64,000 bases of DNA from Deltaproteobacteria bacterium. GTDB taxonomy: Bacteria > Desulfobacterota > DSM-4660 > Desulfatiglandales > Desulfatiglandaceae. Under the pieces are notes generated by a model. That model saw only the letters and a list, made by a program, of their open reading frames with translations, was not told where the DNA came from and did not search any database. The stretch covers positions 1 to 64,000 of the forward strand of contig JAFDIV010000011.1 in NCBI GenBank assembly GCA_019307815.1, given 5' to 3'. Below, piece by piece: positions 8,581 to 17,014 of the stretch; position 1 is the first letter of the stretch; each line of letters starts with the position of its first letter. The position numbers and the translations under genes were made by a program.

Positions 8581-9702
8581 GTGGCTTTTACGTTTATGGA
8601 AGGTAATGAAGCGATTGCCTGGGGTGCAATAGAGGCAGGATGCCGTTTCTATGCTGGCTACCCTATTACACCCGCAACCACGATATTCAATGCAATGGTG
8701 AAACTTCTTCCTCCTCTGGGAGGATACTGCATCCAAGGTGAAGATGAAATAGCCTCAATCGGTATGTGTCTTGGTGCTTCCATGGCAGGCCTTAAGGTAA
8801 TGACTGCCACTTCAGGGCCAGGTCTAAGTCTTTACAGCGAACACATCTCCTTTGCAATTGGTAGTGAGATCCCCATTGTGATTGTCATTGTGCAAAGGCT
8901 GGGACCTTCTACCGGCTCTGCAACCCGAGGGGCAGATGGCGACATTCAATTCATGCGGTGGGGCAATAGCGGAGGGCAGCCGGTTATTGTGCTTGCCCCC
9001 TCTGATGTAAGAGACTGTTTCGTGCTCACCATGCATGCCTTTAACTTGGCAGAACAGTTCAGGTGTCCCGTGTTTGTGGCATCCAATAAGGAAGTGGGTA
9101 TGACCAAAGAAGGCCTGGATATAGACGCGATCCAAAGGCCCGAGGTCCGTACCCGGACAGCTCCCCCTTCCGGGCAACCATTCCTTCCTTTTAGGGTTGA
9201 CCCAGGTCAGTCTGTGCCGTACTTCCTGCCCATCGGCCACGAAATCCTTGTCCGTCAGACATCCTCCACACATGGCCCAGATGGATATATCACTACTGAT
9301 CCTGAGCAAATCGCCCGCAACCAGGAGCGGCTAGGATCTAAGCTTCTATCGGCTGTGGATCAGTTTTCTTTTCACGAGGCCTATTTAGAAGAAGGGGCCG
9401 ACACACTAATCATCACCTATGGCGTAACAGCCCGGGCGGCAAAGGATATCTACCTCTCGCACAAAAAAGTGGGCAGCCCTGTTTCCCTTCTCATTCTCAA
9501 AACCCTATGGCCGGTGCCTGAGGCCCTCATAAAGGAAAAGGCCGAAAAAGTAAGGCGAGTAGTGGTCTTGGAAATGAACAAAGGCCAATACGTATGCGAA
9601 ATCACGCGCGTCCTGCCGCAAAAGAAGATCGATTTTTTTGGGCAGATGAACGGCCAGTTGATAACACCCCAGCAGATTGAGGAGGTACTCAGCAATGCCT
9701 AG
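8581..9702 (+). CDS. korA: 2-oxoacid:ferredoxin oxidoreductase alpha subunit
   Basis: Pyrimidine-domain/domain-II subunit of a TPP enzyme that converts 2-oxoacids and CoA to acyl-CoA and CO2 with reduction of ferredoxin. The family hallmark YPITPATTI lies near residue 30, followed by the EDEIASIGMCLGASMAG region. The C-terminal domain (about 265-370) has LLILKTLWPVPEALIKEKAE. The GTG at 8581, with a GGAGG eight bases upstream, is preferred over the ATG at 8554. It overlaps the beta-subunit gene by eight bases. The sequence resembles the 2-oxoglutarate/2-oxoisovalerate group (KorA/VorB); the physiological 2-oxoacid is not determined. Confidence 0.85.
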   Translation: MAFTFMEGNEAIAWGAIEAGCRFYAGYPITPATTIFNAMVKLLPPLGGYCIQGEDEIASIGMCLGASMAGLKVMTATSGPGLSLYSEHISFAIGSEIPIVIVIVQRLGPSTGSATRGADGDIQFMRWGNSGGQPVIVLAPSDVRDCFVLTMHAFNLAEQFRCPVFVASNKEVGMTKEGLDIDAIQRPEVRTRTAPPSGQPFLPFRVDPGQSVPYFLPIGHEILVRQTSSTHGPDGYITTDPEQIARNQERLGSKLLSAVDQFSFHEAYLEEGADTLIITYGVTARAAKDIYLSHKKVGSPVSLLILKTLWPVPEALIKEKAEKVRRVVVLEMNKGQYVCEITRVLPQKKIDFFGQMNGQLITPQQIEEVLSNA

Positions 9703-10990
9703 CTTGCTCAATAAAAGCAGGCCACATGTTTTCTGCCCCGGGTGTACCCACGAGCGGGTTGTCAGGGCCTTGGATGAGGCCTATCAGAATATGGGGCTCA
9801 AAGGGAATCAGATTGCAATGGTGAGCGATATAGGGTGCTCTGGTCTCATCGACACCTTTTTTAACACACACGCCTTCCATGGACTTCATGGGAGGGCCCT
9901 GACTTATGCAACTGGCCTAAAACTGGCACGCCCTGAGCTAAATGTTATCGTCACCATGGGAGACGGTGGCATGGGCATAGGCGGTGCCCATTTCCTAAGC
10001 GCATGCCGCCGTAATCTCGACTTGACACTAATCATATTAAACAACTTCAATTTTGGAATGACAGGGGGGCAATTTTCAGCAACAACACCTCCCGAAGCAC
10101 AAGTGGCCTCTGGATTTCTAAACAGTCTTGAGCGCCCCCTGGACATCTGCAAAGTGGCCATTTCTGCTGGGGCAACCTATGTTACCCGATGCTCCTCATA
10201 CAAAAAGGATCTAGCCCAGGAAATAGAACGGGCTATCCGCCACAAGGGTTTTTCGGTTATTGATATCTGGGGAATTTGTGTGGGGCGATATGCAAAGAAA
10301 AACAGATTAACTCCCCAAAAAATCCAGGAATCCTTGTCTAAATTTCCATCCATTGAAGGAATCGTAGAGGAAAACCAGAGAAAGGAATACGGCATCCATT
10401 ATCGAGAAATGGCCAAGGGGCAAAACACGCCCCCGTCCCCATTACGTATCGAACCAAGTCTTGAATCTCCTGAAAAGGACAGGCAGGGGATCATTATTCT
10501 CGGTAATGCAGGACAGCGAATAATCACTGCAGGAGACATTTTGTGCCTTGCAGGTCTATCCGCTGGGCTGCGGGTGACACAGAAAAATGAATACAACATT
10601 ACGGTCCTCAGGGGGCCTTCCATAAGCGAGGTGATCCTCTCTCCGGAAGAGATAGGGTATACAGGCATTCACAGGCCCACTGTTGTCATTGCAATAGGCC
10701 AAGAAGGGGTAAGTCGGCGATCTCACATGTTTTCCAAGCTTAACGAGGAGACGCTAATCATTTGTTCCAAGGACATTTCATTGCCCCAAACAAATGCCAG
10801 CATATATACTGTGGACTTCAAATCACAGGGCATCAAGTCTTCGGATCGCGCCCTTGCCTCTCTAGGGGTGCTGGCAAAACTAAAAAAGGCCATAAATCTT
10901 GAAATGCTTCAGGCTGCCCTGGAAATGCGGTTCAAGGGCCCTATCTTGGAATCCAGCCTCGATCTTGTACATCGTATTGAATGTTATTGA
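9695..10990 (+). CDS. korB: 2-oxoacid:ferredoxin oxidoreductase, beta-gamma fusion
   Basis: The N-terminal half (about 1-240) is the TPP-binding beta subunit: cluster cysteines in FCPGC and DIGCSG, and the TPP/Mg motif GDGGMGIGG. After a linker, residues about 260-430 form a gamma-subunit domain (KorC/PorG type), recognised by GIIILGNAGQRIITAGDIL and the NEYNITVLRGPSISEVILS segment. The two are usually separate genes. The start is the ATG at 9695 with GAGGAGG upstream, overlapping the end of korA. There is no adjacent delta (two-cluster ferredoxin) subunit, so electrons probably leave directly to a free ferredoxin. Confidence 0.85.
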   Translation: MPSLLNKSRPHVFCPGCTHERVVRALDEAYQNMGLKGNQIAMVSDIGCSGLIDTFFNTHAFHGLHGRALTYATGLKLARPELNVIVTMGDGGMGIGGAHFLSACRRNLDLTLIILNNFNFGMTGGQFSATTPPEAQVASGFLNSLERPLDICKVAISAGATYVTRCSSYKKDLAQEIERAIRHKGFSVIDIWGICVGRYAKKNRLTPQKIQESLSKFPSIEGIVEENQRKEYGIHYREMAKGQNTPPSPLRIEPSLESPEKDRQGIIILGNAGQRIITAGDILCLAGLSAGLRVTQKNEYNITVLRGPSISEVILSPEEIGYTGIHRPTVVIAIGQEGVSRRSHMFSKLNEETLIICSKDISLPQTNASIYTVDFKSQGIKSSDRALASLGVLAKLKKAINLEMLQAALEMRFKGPILESSLDLVHRIECY

Positions 10991-11002
10991 AAAATGAAAG
11001 CC

Positions 11003-11026
11003 TTCCAAAAAATTGGAATTTCCAAT
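11003..11026. terminator. A/T-rich alternative hairpins after the kor genes
   Basis: TTCCAA and TTGGAA arms (11003-11018) compete with a 7-bp stem ATTGGAA/TTCCAAT (11012-11026) just after the korB stop. No U-tract follows. This could end or stabilise the first cluster's mRNA, but the call is weak. Confidence 0.3.
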
Positions 11027-11220
11027 CGAATCATAAAAGTTCCTTCCTTGAATGTTATCCTAATTGAATAATTGAGGTAAGGACAAACTCATTCAAAGTT
11101 GCCAAAACTTTGTCTAAACAGTAAAGTAGCCCCATACTATTTTGGACCCATTGGTTACACAGGGCTGGATAACAAAACAGAATAAGCCTGCTTTCCATGG
11201 CCTAAGAAAGGAAACTGGAA

Positions 11221-11637
11221 ATGGACAAAAAGGAATATGTGGTGGTGGTGCAATGCCATATTGTGATGGAGCGGTGCTCGGGCTATTTTTGTGAAAAGGC
11301 CTTCCATGAAAGGACAGGGGGATTCTCCTCTTACCCAAAGGAAAAGAGATATCGCACCCTTTATCTCACCTGTGGTGGATGTTGTGGCAGGGCGCTCCAT
11401 CGCAAGCTTTCTGACCTTGTAAAAATGACAAAGAAGCAGGAAAACATGGATAAGGAGCACATCGTGGTACACCTTGCCTCATGTATCACCAAAGAGAGCT
11501 ACCATGGCCCCCCATGCCCACACCTTGACTATCTGAAAATCATGATAAGAAACAAACTGGGCTTAGATCTTCGAGAAGATACCTATATTAGCAAAAAGGC
11601 CCAAGAACGGCGACAGACGGGGCTCTACCGGACTTGA
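11221..11637 (+). CDS. CGGC domain-containing protein
   Basis: A 138-residue cytoplasmic protein matching the CGGC family of putative metal-binding proteins common in anaerobes. It starts with a strand and VVVVQCHIVMERCSGYFC, then has the naming motif LTCGGCCGRALHRKLSDL. A third cysteine cluster lies in HLASCITKESYHGPPCPH. The several Cys/His residues suggest binding of a metal or Fe-S cluster. Function is unknown. It stands alone between the kor genes and a gene relic, with a weak AAGGAAA ribosome-binding site. Confidence 0.75.
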   Translation: MDKKEYVVVVQCHIVMERCSGYFCEKAFHERTGGFSSYPKEKRYRTLYLTCGGCCGRALHRKLSDLVKMTKKQENMDKEHIVVHLASCITKESYHGPPCPHLDYLKIMIRNKLGLDLREDTYISKKAQERRQTGLYRT

Positions 11638-11704
11638 AAAAGTATCATTCTCCAGGTCGCTCCAAAAGGTCGAGGGTCTTGATAGTATTTATGGAGGCCA
11701 AACC

Positions 11705-11904
11705 ATGAAAAAGTAAATATGTCCATTATTGAAAATGCCCTTCACGTGCTTCCAACAGGCGAGTCGGGCTTGCTCAAAAGCCCCCATTACAAGGATCAAA
11801 TACCCCTTTACCTCGGGGGAAAATATCACCCGGCATGGTCTGATGAGAGTCAGGTGAAAAAAAATAAAGAAGGAGAACTAGTTCTTAAACCCCTGAAAGG
11901 ATAA
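11705..11904 (+). pseudogene. relic of a penicillin-acylase family gene (C-terminus only)
   Basis: The reading frame 11719-11904 (61 aa) matches only the extreme C-terminus of Ntn-hydrolase penicillin amidases: LPTGESG, SPHYKDQIPLY, GGKYHPAW, ending in LKPLKG. The roughly 700 upstream residues, including the nucleophilic Ser, are absent. Just before it, GGAGG and ATGAAAAAGTAA look like the former start codon followed at once by a stop. This fits a large internal deletion that kept both gene ends. It is not expected to make a functional enzyme. Confidence 0.65.
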
Positions 11905-11910
11905 ATGCGC

Positions 11911-12816
11911 CTAGGAGACTGGTTCCACCTTCACCGTATCTTCAAGTTGAGCCCTGCGCCGGACGTAAAGCCCTTCCAGTGTGTAAATGGCCAATGCCGC
12001 CCAGATAAAACAAAATCCCGTTAGCCGGACAGTGGAGAATTCCTCTCCGTAAACCCATACACCAATGGAAAACTGGAGACTGGGAGCAATATACTGCAGG
12101 ATTCCCACCATAGAGAGGGGTATCCGCCTAGCTGCAGCCGCGAACATAAGAAGGGGTGTGGCAGTGACCGCCCCTGCCAAAACCAGCAAGCCGCTTAGCT
12201 TTAGATTATGGCCAAAGGTACCAATACCTTGAGATTCAAGAAATAACAGGTAAGCCAGTGCCGGCAATGCTATCACTGCCATCTCCAGGGCCTGCCCCTC
12301 CATGGCCTCCAGAGATGCACATTTCTTGATGAGGCCATATATACCAAAGGTAAAAGCAAGCACCAAGCCGATCCATGGCAGAGATCCATAACGCACGGCC
12401 AGGTACACAACCCCGATGGTGGCTATCGCAATGGCCGCCCATTGCCATGGCCGCAACCGTTCCCTCAAAAAGATTACTCCCAGCAACACACTCACAAGGG
12501 GGTTGATAAAATAGCCCAGGCTGGCCTCTACCACATACCCGGCGTTCACCCCCCATACATAGGTAGTCCAGTTTATGGCAAGGAGCGCTCCTTCCAGGGC
12601 GTAGATCATGACCACCTTTAAGCTCCTAAGCGAACTAAGAAAGGTCTTTAGACGCCCGGAGGCTACCACCATGCTGGCCACAAACACAAGCGACCAGATT
12701 ACACGATGTGCAATAATCTCAACTGCTGCCACACTATGGAGCTGTTTCCAATAGATTGGAAAAAGCCCCCATAGAACGTACGCACCAACAGCAAGTAAGG
12801 CTCCTCGATTCAATAC
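11911..12816 (-). CDS. rarD: EamA-family transporter RarD
   Basis: Ten-helix inner-membrane protein of the drug/metabolite transporter superfamily, RarD branch. The family-specific N-terminus RGALLAVGAYVLWGLFPIYW is followed by the VEIIAHRVIWSLVF segment. The two EamA halves span about residues 1-140 and 150-290. Substrates of RarD proteins are not well defined. The start is uncertain: GTG (12816) or TTG (12813) just after GAGG fits the family's usual N-terminus, and a TTG at 12843 would add nine residues. It points toward the acylase relic and is divergent from the nuclease gene. Confidence 0.88.
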   Translation of the reverse strand, partial: VLNRGALLAVGAYVLWGLFPIYWKQLHSVAAVEIIAHRVIWSLVFVASMVVASGRLKTFLSSLRSLKVVMIYALEGALLAINWTTYVWGVNAGYVVEASLGYFINPLVSVLLGVIFLRERLRPWQWAAIAIATIGVVYLAVRYGSLPWIGLVLAFTFGIYGLIKKCASLEAMEGQALEMAVIALPALAYLLFLESQGIGTFGHNLKLSGLLVLAGAVTATPLLMFAAAARRIPLSMVGILQYIAPSLQFSIGVWVYGEEFSTVRLTGFCFIWAALAIYTLEGLYVRRRAQLEDTVKVEPVS

Positions 12817-13157
12817 ACCACCTCTATCCGTAAAATTGAGCAAAGAAGAATAGTCGTCATGGACAGCGAAAGCAAGTGTTATGTTACAGGGAACATGGTT
12901 AGAAGAAAATAGTTGACATGTGTGAGGGTTTGTGCGTTTATTTAGTTATTCCGGCTAAAGCCATGAGTTCTCAAAAAAGAAATCTAGAAAGTGCCCGCGT
13001 CCAAGTGTAGTGTTTCCCACCGGATTGAGTGTAGAAATTCAACCCAGTAACCCATTTCTCTAAAGTGAGAGTTTGTTAAGGGCACCAAATGGCCCTGAGC
13101 TGATCTTTTGAATCGCCCATCCTCTAAGGATTCAGCCAGAGCAAAGGGAAAAAGATT
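12817..13157. other. divergent intergenic region rarD/nuclease
   Basis: About 340 bp without a gene. It should hold promoters for both flanking genes. A TTGACA occurs at 12913-12918 but without a good -10 at the right distance. I see no repeats or strong hairpins. Confidence 0.5.
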
Positions 13158-13748
13158 ATGAACCTTCGCAGTACTATTAGCAGGCTTTGTTTCTGTGTAC
13201 TAATTTCTGGTAGTCTCTTCTCCTTGACCTCTTTGAGCCATTCCTTTACCGCCCGGTTCCGGGTGGTAAAGGTTTTTCAAGGAGATATAATTCAAGTCAT
13301 AGGAAAACAAGGAAAATTTAGTGTTAGGCTAGCTGGTATTGATGCACCTGAGTTTTACCTAGATAACCCTCAACTGTCTCAGCCGTTTGCGAAAAAGGCG
13401 AAGGATTATCTGGCAAGCCTTATTCAAGATAAATATATTCGAATCAAGGCCTATGGAGGTGAAATAGGTAAGTACGTAATGGGAAAGATTTTCCTGGGCT
13501 CAAAAAGTATCAATCTGGAAATGCTCAGGGCAGGATACGCAGAGGTTTACAAGGGGAAATCACCCCCTGAGCTGGAGTTAGGGCCGTACCGAATGGCTGA
13601 GGCCCGGGCGAGGTCGGCAAAAACAGGAATGTGGATCCAAGGAAAAGACTATGAAAGCCCTTGGGCCTGGCGCAAACGTAAAAGGGCTAAAAATATTTAT
13701 TCTATTATCCTTTTTGGTATCTTGCAACAAGGGGCAGGCAAAAAGTAA
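13158..13748 (+). CDS. secreted thermonuclease (SNase-like) family protein
   Basis: Exported protein with a staphylococcal-nuclease fold. The signal peptide covers about residues 1-30. The OB-fold domain (about 33-170) keeps the Arg and Glu of the active site in the motif VRLAGIDAPE. The third catalytic position, normally Arg in a YGR-like motif, appears as Lys in GKYVMGKIF. Activity may therefore be weak or the substrate altered. C-terminal family residues (AEARARSAKTGMW) are present. Length is 196 aa. No clear operon; the last bases overlap a possible small lipoprotein frame. Confidence 0.8.
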   Translation: MNLRSTISRLCFCVLISGSLFSLTSLSHSFTARFRVVKVFQGDIIQVIGKQGKFSVRLAGIDAPEFYLDNPQLSQPFAKKAKDYLASLIQDKYIRIKAYGGEIGKYVMGKIFLGSKSINLEMLRAGYAEVYKGKSPPELELGPYRMAEARARSAKTGMWIQGKDYESPWAWRKRKRAKNIYSIILFGILQQGAGKK

Positions 13749-13866
13749 AGGGTCAAGCTCTTCCATTAATGACGTAGTGCAAAGTGAGATCTATTTTTGC
13801 CTTGGCAGCAGGGACTACGTCACCCTTCCGGTACGTAATCTGCTTCTGAGCTCACCCAAAAAATAA
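13651..13866 (+). CDS. possible small lipoprotein, perhaps a truncated gene
   Basis: A 71-residue frame starting inside the nuclease gene (AAGGA eight bases before the ATG). A hydrophobic stretch ends in a lipobox-like LVSC (ILLSFLVSC), followed by a polar spacer rich in Ser. The tail SEIYFCLGSRDYV faintly resembles the start of secreted DUF3574 domains and then stops early, so it may be the front end of a broken gene. The 98-bp overlap and lack of a known match keep confidence low. Confidence 0.35.
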   Translation: MKALGPGANVKGLKIFILLSFLVSCNKGQAKSKGSSSSINDVVQSEIYFCLGSRDYVTLPVRNLLLSSPKK

Positions 13867-13943
13867 TAGCCATAGAAGTAGGTTCCCAGGGATTGCTTTT
13901 TGAAACTTCTGTCTTAGTTTTTAGAAAAAGGAGATGGTGAAAT

Positions 13944-14348
13944 ATGGGTACTATCTTGAATAATGATATCAATACGTTGATGCCAAATTCCACCAGGGAT
14001 AGAGAGGGCCTAGAGCTCATTACATGTAAACGTCAGCCGGGCAACCTTCGTATATCCAAGTATGCCTGCGCCCTTCGATACCGAAAATCCCTAAATATGG
14101 AACAAGAAATACCGGATGATGAATTTGGGATGGTCCTCAAGCATGGTCTTGAAATATGCCGGGGCTGTCCGAGGGGCCGTCGGTATGCAGAAATACTTTT
14201 GGCTGAAGACAAACCTTCGCATGGGCGTGGTAAAAACAAGAGGCGGGGGCAAGGGAGGTATCAAGCTTATTCCCGTGAAGTACCGGTACAAGCAATAAAA
14301 AAGAAAATGCGCAAAAGGCAAAAGTCGGCCACGTTATCACCCGACTAA
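13944..14348 (+). CDS. small cysteine-containing basic protein, unknown
   Basis: A 134-residue protein not recognised. It has Cys residues in ITCKR, YACALRYRK and a CRGC pair (LEICRGCPRGRRYAE), a spacing that could bind one zinc. A very basic C-terminal tail (Lys/Arg in about one third of residues from 98 on) suggests nucleic-acid contact. The ATG follows AAGGAG at ten bases. It ends 15 bp before the Do-like protease gene on the same strand, so the two may be co-transcribed. Confidence 0.6.
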   Translation: MGTILNNDINTLMPNSTRDREGLELITCKRQPGNLRISKYACALRYRKSLNMEQEIPDDEFGMVLKHGLEICRGCPRGRRYAEILLAEDKPSHGRGKNKRRGQGRYQAYSREVPVQAIKKKMRKRQKSATLSPD

Positions 14349-14363
14349 AAGGAGGAACAGCAA

Positions 14364-15803
14364 ATGGGCATAAGTGGTTCGCAGAGACATTCTCGGCTCC
14401 AGTTGGTGGGTCTTTTCATTATTGTTCTCATTGGTGCTTCTTTCCTTTTCTGTAACCCTCATGCCATAGCCAAAGAATCGGTCATTGATCTCAGCACGGC
14501 CATTTCTCAGGTGGCCAAAAAGAACATCCCGGCAGTGGTGCATATTGATGTCATCCAACGCCGAGAGGTGGTAAATCCCTTCTTTCCCTTTGAAAACGAT
14601 CCTTTCTTTCGCTTCTTCTTCGGGGGACCCCAGATGCCCCGAAAATTCAAGCAGGAGCTCAGGGGCCTGGGTACAGGGATGATCATGGACGAAAAAGGTT
14701 ATATTCTAACCAATAATCACGTGGTGGCAGGTGCCACCGAAATAAAAGTGCTCTTGGCCAATGGGAAAAGGTATCCTGCAAAGCTGATTGGAACAGATCC
14801 CAAAACCGATCTAGCCGTGATCAAGATCTCTGCCAAGGATCCCCTTCCTCATGTGGTATTTGGCGACTCGGACAAGGTGGAAGTAGGCCAGTGGGTGGTA
14901 GCCATAGGCCATCCAAGGGGCTTGGACCAGACCGTAACACAAGGTATTATCAGTGCCAAGCATCGCCGCGGTATCATGGATCCCAGCAGCTACCAGGATT
15001 ATCTCCAGACTGATGCAGCTATTAATCCTGGTAATAGCGGGGGCCCATTACTGAACCTTAAGGGCGAGGTAATTGGTGTCAATGCGGCCATTGCCACCCA
15101 ATCCGGAGGATTTGAAGGCATAGGATTTGCCATCCCCAGCAATATGGCCCTTCATATCGCCAAAGAACTTATAGCCCACGGCAAGGTCCAGCGGGGATGG
15201 CTTGGAGTCAGTGTACAGGACCTCACCCCTGAATTGGCCGAGGCCTTTCATGTAAAACAAAACAAAGGGGCCTTGATCGCCGATGTGGTGAAAGGCGGTC
15301 CAGCAGATAAAGCGGGCCTGAAAAGAGGAGATATTGTAGTCTCTTACGATGGAAAGCCCGTTCCTGATGCAAGTAGTCTGCGAAACCTGACCGCCCTCAC
15401 CCCCGTGGGAAAGGTTGTCAACGTTGAAGTTATTCGCAAGGCCAAGCACAAGAGGCTTTCGGTAAAGGTGGGCAATCTTGATGATGCGCTGAAGATGAAG
15501 CTCTCCTCGCTCAAGGAGAGACTGGGCGTGGAGGTTCGGCCGGCCACGCAAAAAGACGTGGAACGATACGGGCTGCAAAGCAAACAGGGGGTTGTGATCA
15601 TATGGGTTGATCCGGACGGGCCCTTAGGCAAGGCCGGCTTTGAGGTAAATGACATGATCCTGGAAATCAATGGCCGCAGCATTAACGATGTGGATGACCT
15701 TGCTGATATGCTCAATACCTTGAAGCCTGGAAGACCTGCAACCATATTGGCCTTGGATCATCGTACGGGCCGAACCGGTTACATACGCGTCATGATAGGA
15801 TAA
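14364..15803 (+). CDS. degP: Do-like periplasmic serine protease (DegP/HtrA)
   Basis: Periplasmic quality-control protease. An N-terminal export signal (hydrophobic core at 13-30) is followed by a trypsin-like domain with catalytic His119 (TNNHVVAG), Asp149 (KTDLAVIK) and Ser225 (NPGNSGGPLL). Two PDZ domains follow (about 270-360 and 380-475), matching the DegP/DegQ architecture. The FFPFENDPFFRFFFGGPQ segment corresponds to the LA loop. The ATG has GGAGG upstream. Length of 479 is typical. It probably guards the envelope against misfolded proteins. Confidence 0.93.
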   Translation: MGISGSQRHSRLQLVGLFIIVLIGASFLFCNPHAIAKESVIDLSTAISQVAKKNIPAVVHIDVIQRREVVNPFFPFENDPFFRFFFGGPQMPRKFKQELRGLGTGMIMDEKGYILTNNHVVAGATEIKVLLANGKRYPAKLIGTDPKTDLAVIKISAKDPLPHVVFGDSDKVEVGQWVVAIGHPRGLDQTVTQGIISAKHRRGIMDPSSYQDYLQTDAAINPGNSGGPLLNLKGEVIGVNAAIATQSGGFEGIGFAIPSNMALHIAKELIAHGKVQRGWLGVSVQDLTPELAEAFHVKQNKGALIADVVKGGPADKAGLKRGDIVVSYDGKPVPDASSLRNLTALTPVGKVVNVEVIRKAKHKRLSVKVGNLDDALKMKLSSLKERLGVEVRPATQKDVERYGLQSKQGVVIIWVDPDGPLGKAGFEVNDMILEINGRSINDVDDLADMLNTLKPGRPATILALDHRTGRTGYIRVMIG

Positions 15804-15836
15804 TTGTGGATTACAAGCCCGGTTTCTGAATAGGGT

Positions 15837-15863
15837 TTGGGGGAGGGATAGACCTCTCCCCAA
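15837..15863. terminator. hairpin between convergent genes
   Basis: TTGGGGGAG (15837-15845) and CTCCCCAA (15856-15863) form a G/C-rich stem with one bulged G between the converging protease and membrane-protein genes. It could end transcription from both sides, although no strong U-tract follows. Confidence 0.45.
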
Positions 15864-15868
15864 TCCTA

Positions 15869-16963
15869 CTAAACCGTTGGACTTATCCTCAGCCCTCTGC
15901 ACACCAAAGCTCCCACAGCAGCACATTCAATACCAAAGGGCAAATACCCTGCATAGCCCAAGATGGGCATTTCAAACACATGAAACCGATCCACTAAGGG
16001 CACGGTATAATGCCACTTGGCAAGGCTCCAGTAGTTCCACATCTCCCAAAACCATCCGCAAATCAAGGCAGCGCAGGCAGCTGAAATGGCCTCCCGCCAG
16101 TCACCATCAGCCAACCCCCACACTACATGTATCTCGCCCATCAAAATCTGAATGGAGATAATGATGAGTAGCGGCGCAACCCAGAGCATGGAAAAAAGGG
16201 CATTAGGGAAAATGCCGATCCCAAAAAGCGCCAACCCTGCCCCAATCAAACCGCCCAAGGCCCATGTCTTGGATCGTACTGCCGGAAGCGAGACCCATCT
16301 CACAAAACCCCGCTGAACCCATCCAAAGGTCAACACCAATTCCTGAACACCCAGTACTGCGGGAAGGACCGTTGAAAACGAGATACTGGCAAACAGGCCA
16401 TATTGAAACGCGCCGAAATTCACACCTGCATAATGCCAGTTTTGGACAAAGCGGTTGAGGTATTCAAAGAGCCACCAAAAGGCCGCACTTATTGGAAACA
16501 GGGCCAGAAAAAAGGCACGATTATGTGTCATCATACAGCGTGCCTTTCGCTTGTAGGAGAGGGCATTGACCGTAACAATAAAGGAAAGCCACAACGGGGT
16601 AAAGGTATGGGGCTGGAACGTGGAAAACCAGCTAAACCGCGTCCACGCCAAGACCCAAGAAGCAACCCCGCATGCCACCCCGGTCCATCCCCACCAAGGA
16701 AAACGCCGACCCGAACGCTCCACCCCATCGTCCCTCCTGGTCGCACGCACCGCCCTAATTATAAATGGAGACATCACTGCTACAATCAAGACGCCGTAAA
16801 CAACAAAAGCAGACCAAGAAAAGGGCGCATGTTGGACAAACTGGGTCCTGGGCGGAAACTCAAGGTATCTTCCCACTGGTAGTCCAAACAGGGAAACACC
16901 AGCAAGGGGTAATCCCATGAGTAGGACTATTAGTGCAAATAGTGTGACTATTGTTTTTTTCAT
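15869..16963 (-). CDS. multi-pass inner-membrane protein, unknown function
   Basis: A 364-residue protein with about ten hydrophobic segments and many aromatic residues. Conserved-looking stretches are WWLFEYLNRFVQNWHY, CGWFWEMWNYWSLAKWHY and FEMPILGYAGYLPFGIEC. These form an internal repeat of a (W/F)E-x-(L/W)N motif that suggests a duplicated domain with paired buried acidic residues. I do not recognise a named family. Transcribed toward the protease gene; the next upstream gene on this strand is another unknown. Confidence 0.65.
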   Translation of the reverse strand: MKKTIVTLFALIVLLMGLPLAGVSLFGLPVGRYLEFPPRTQFVQHAPFSWSAFVVYGVLIVAVMSPFIIRAVRATRRDDGVERSGRRFPWWGWTGVACGVASWVLAWTRFSWFSTFQPHTFTPLWLSFIVTVNALSYKRKARCMMTHNRAFFLALFPISAAFWWLFEYLNRFVQNWHYAGVNFGAFQYGLFASISFSTVLPAVLGVQELVLTFGWVQRGFVRWVSLPAVRSKTWALGGLIGAGLALFGIGIFPNALFSMLWVAPLLIIISIQILMGEIHVVWGLADGDWREAISAACAALICGWFWEMWNYWSLAKWHYTVPLVDRFHVFEMPILGYAGYLPFGIECAAVGALVCRGLRISPTV

Positions 16964-17014
16964 GTTCTCTACTGGTGCAGTAAATCTCCCCTTAGGCCCA
17001 CGGCCTAGAGCCCC

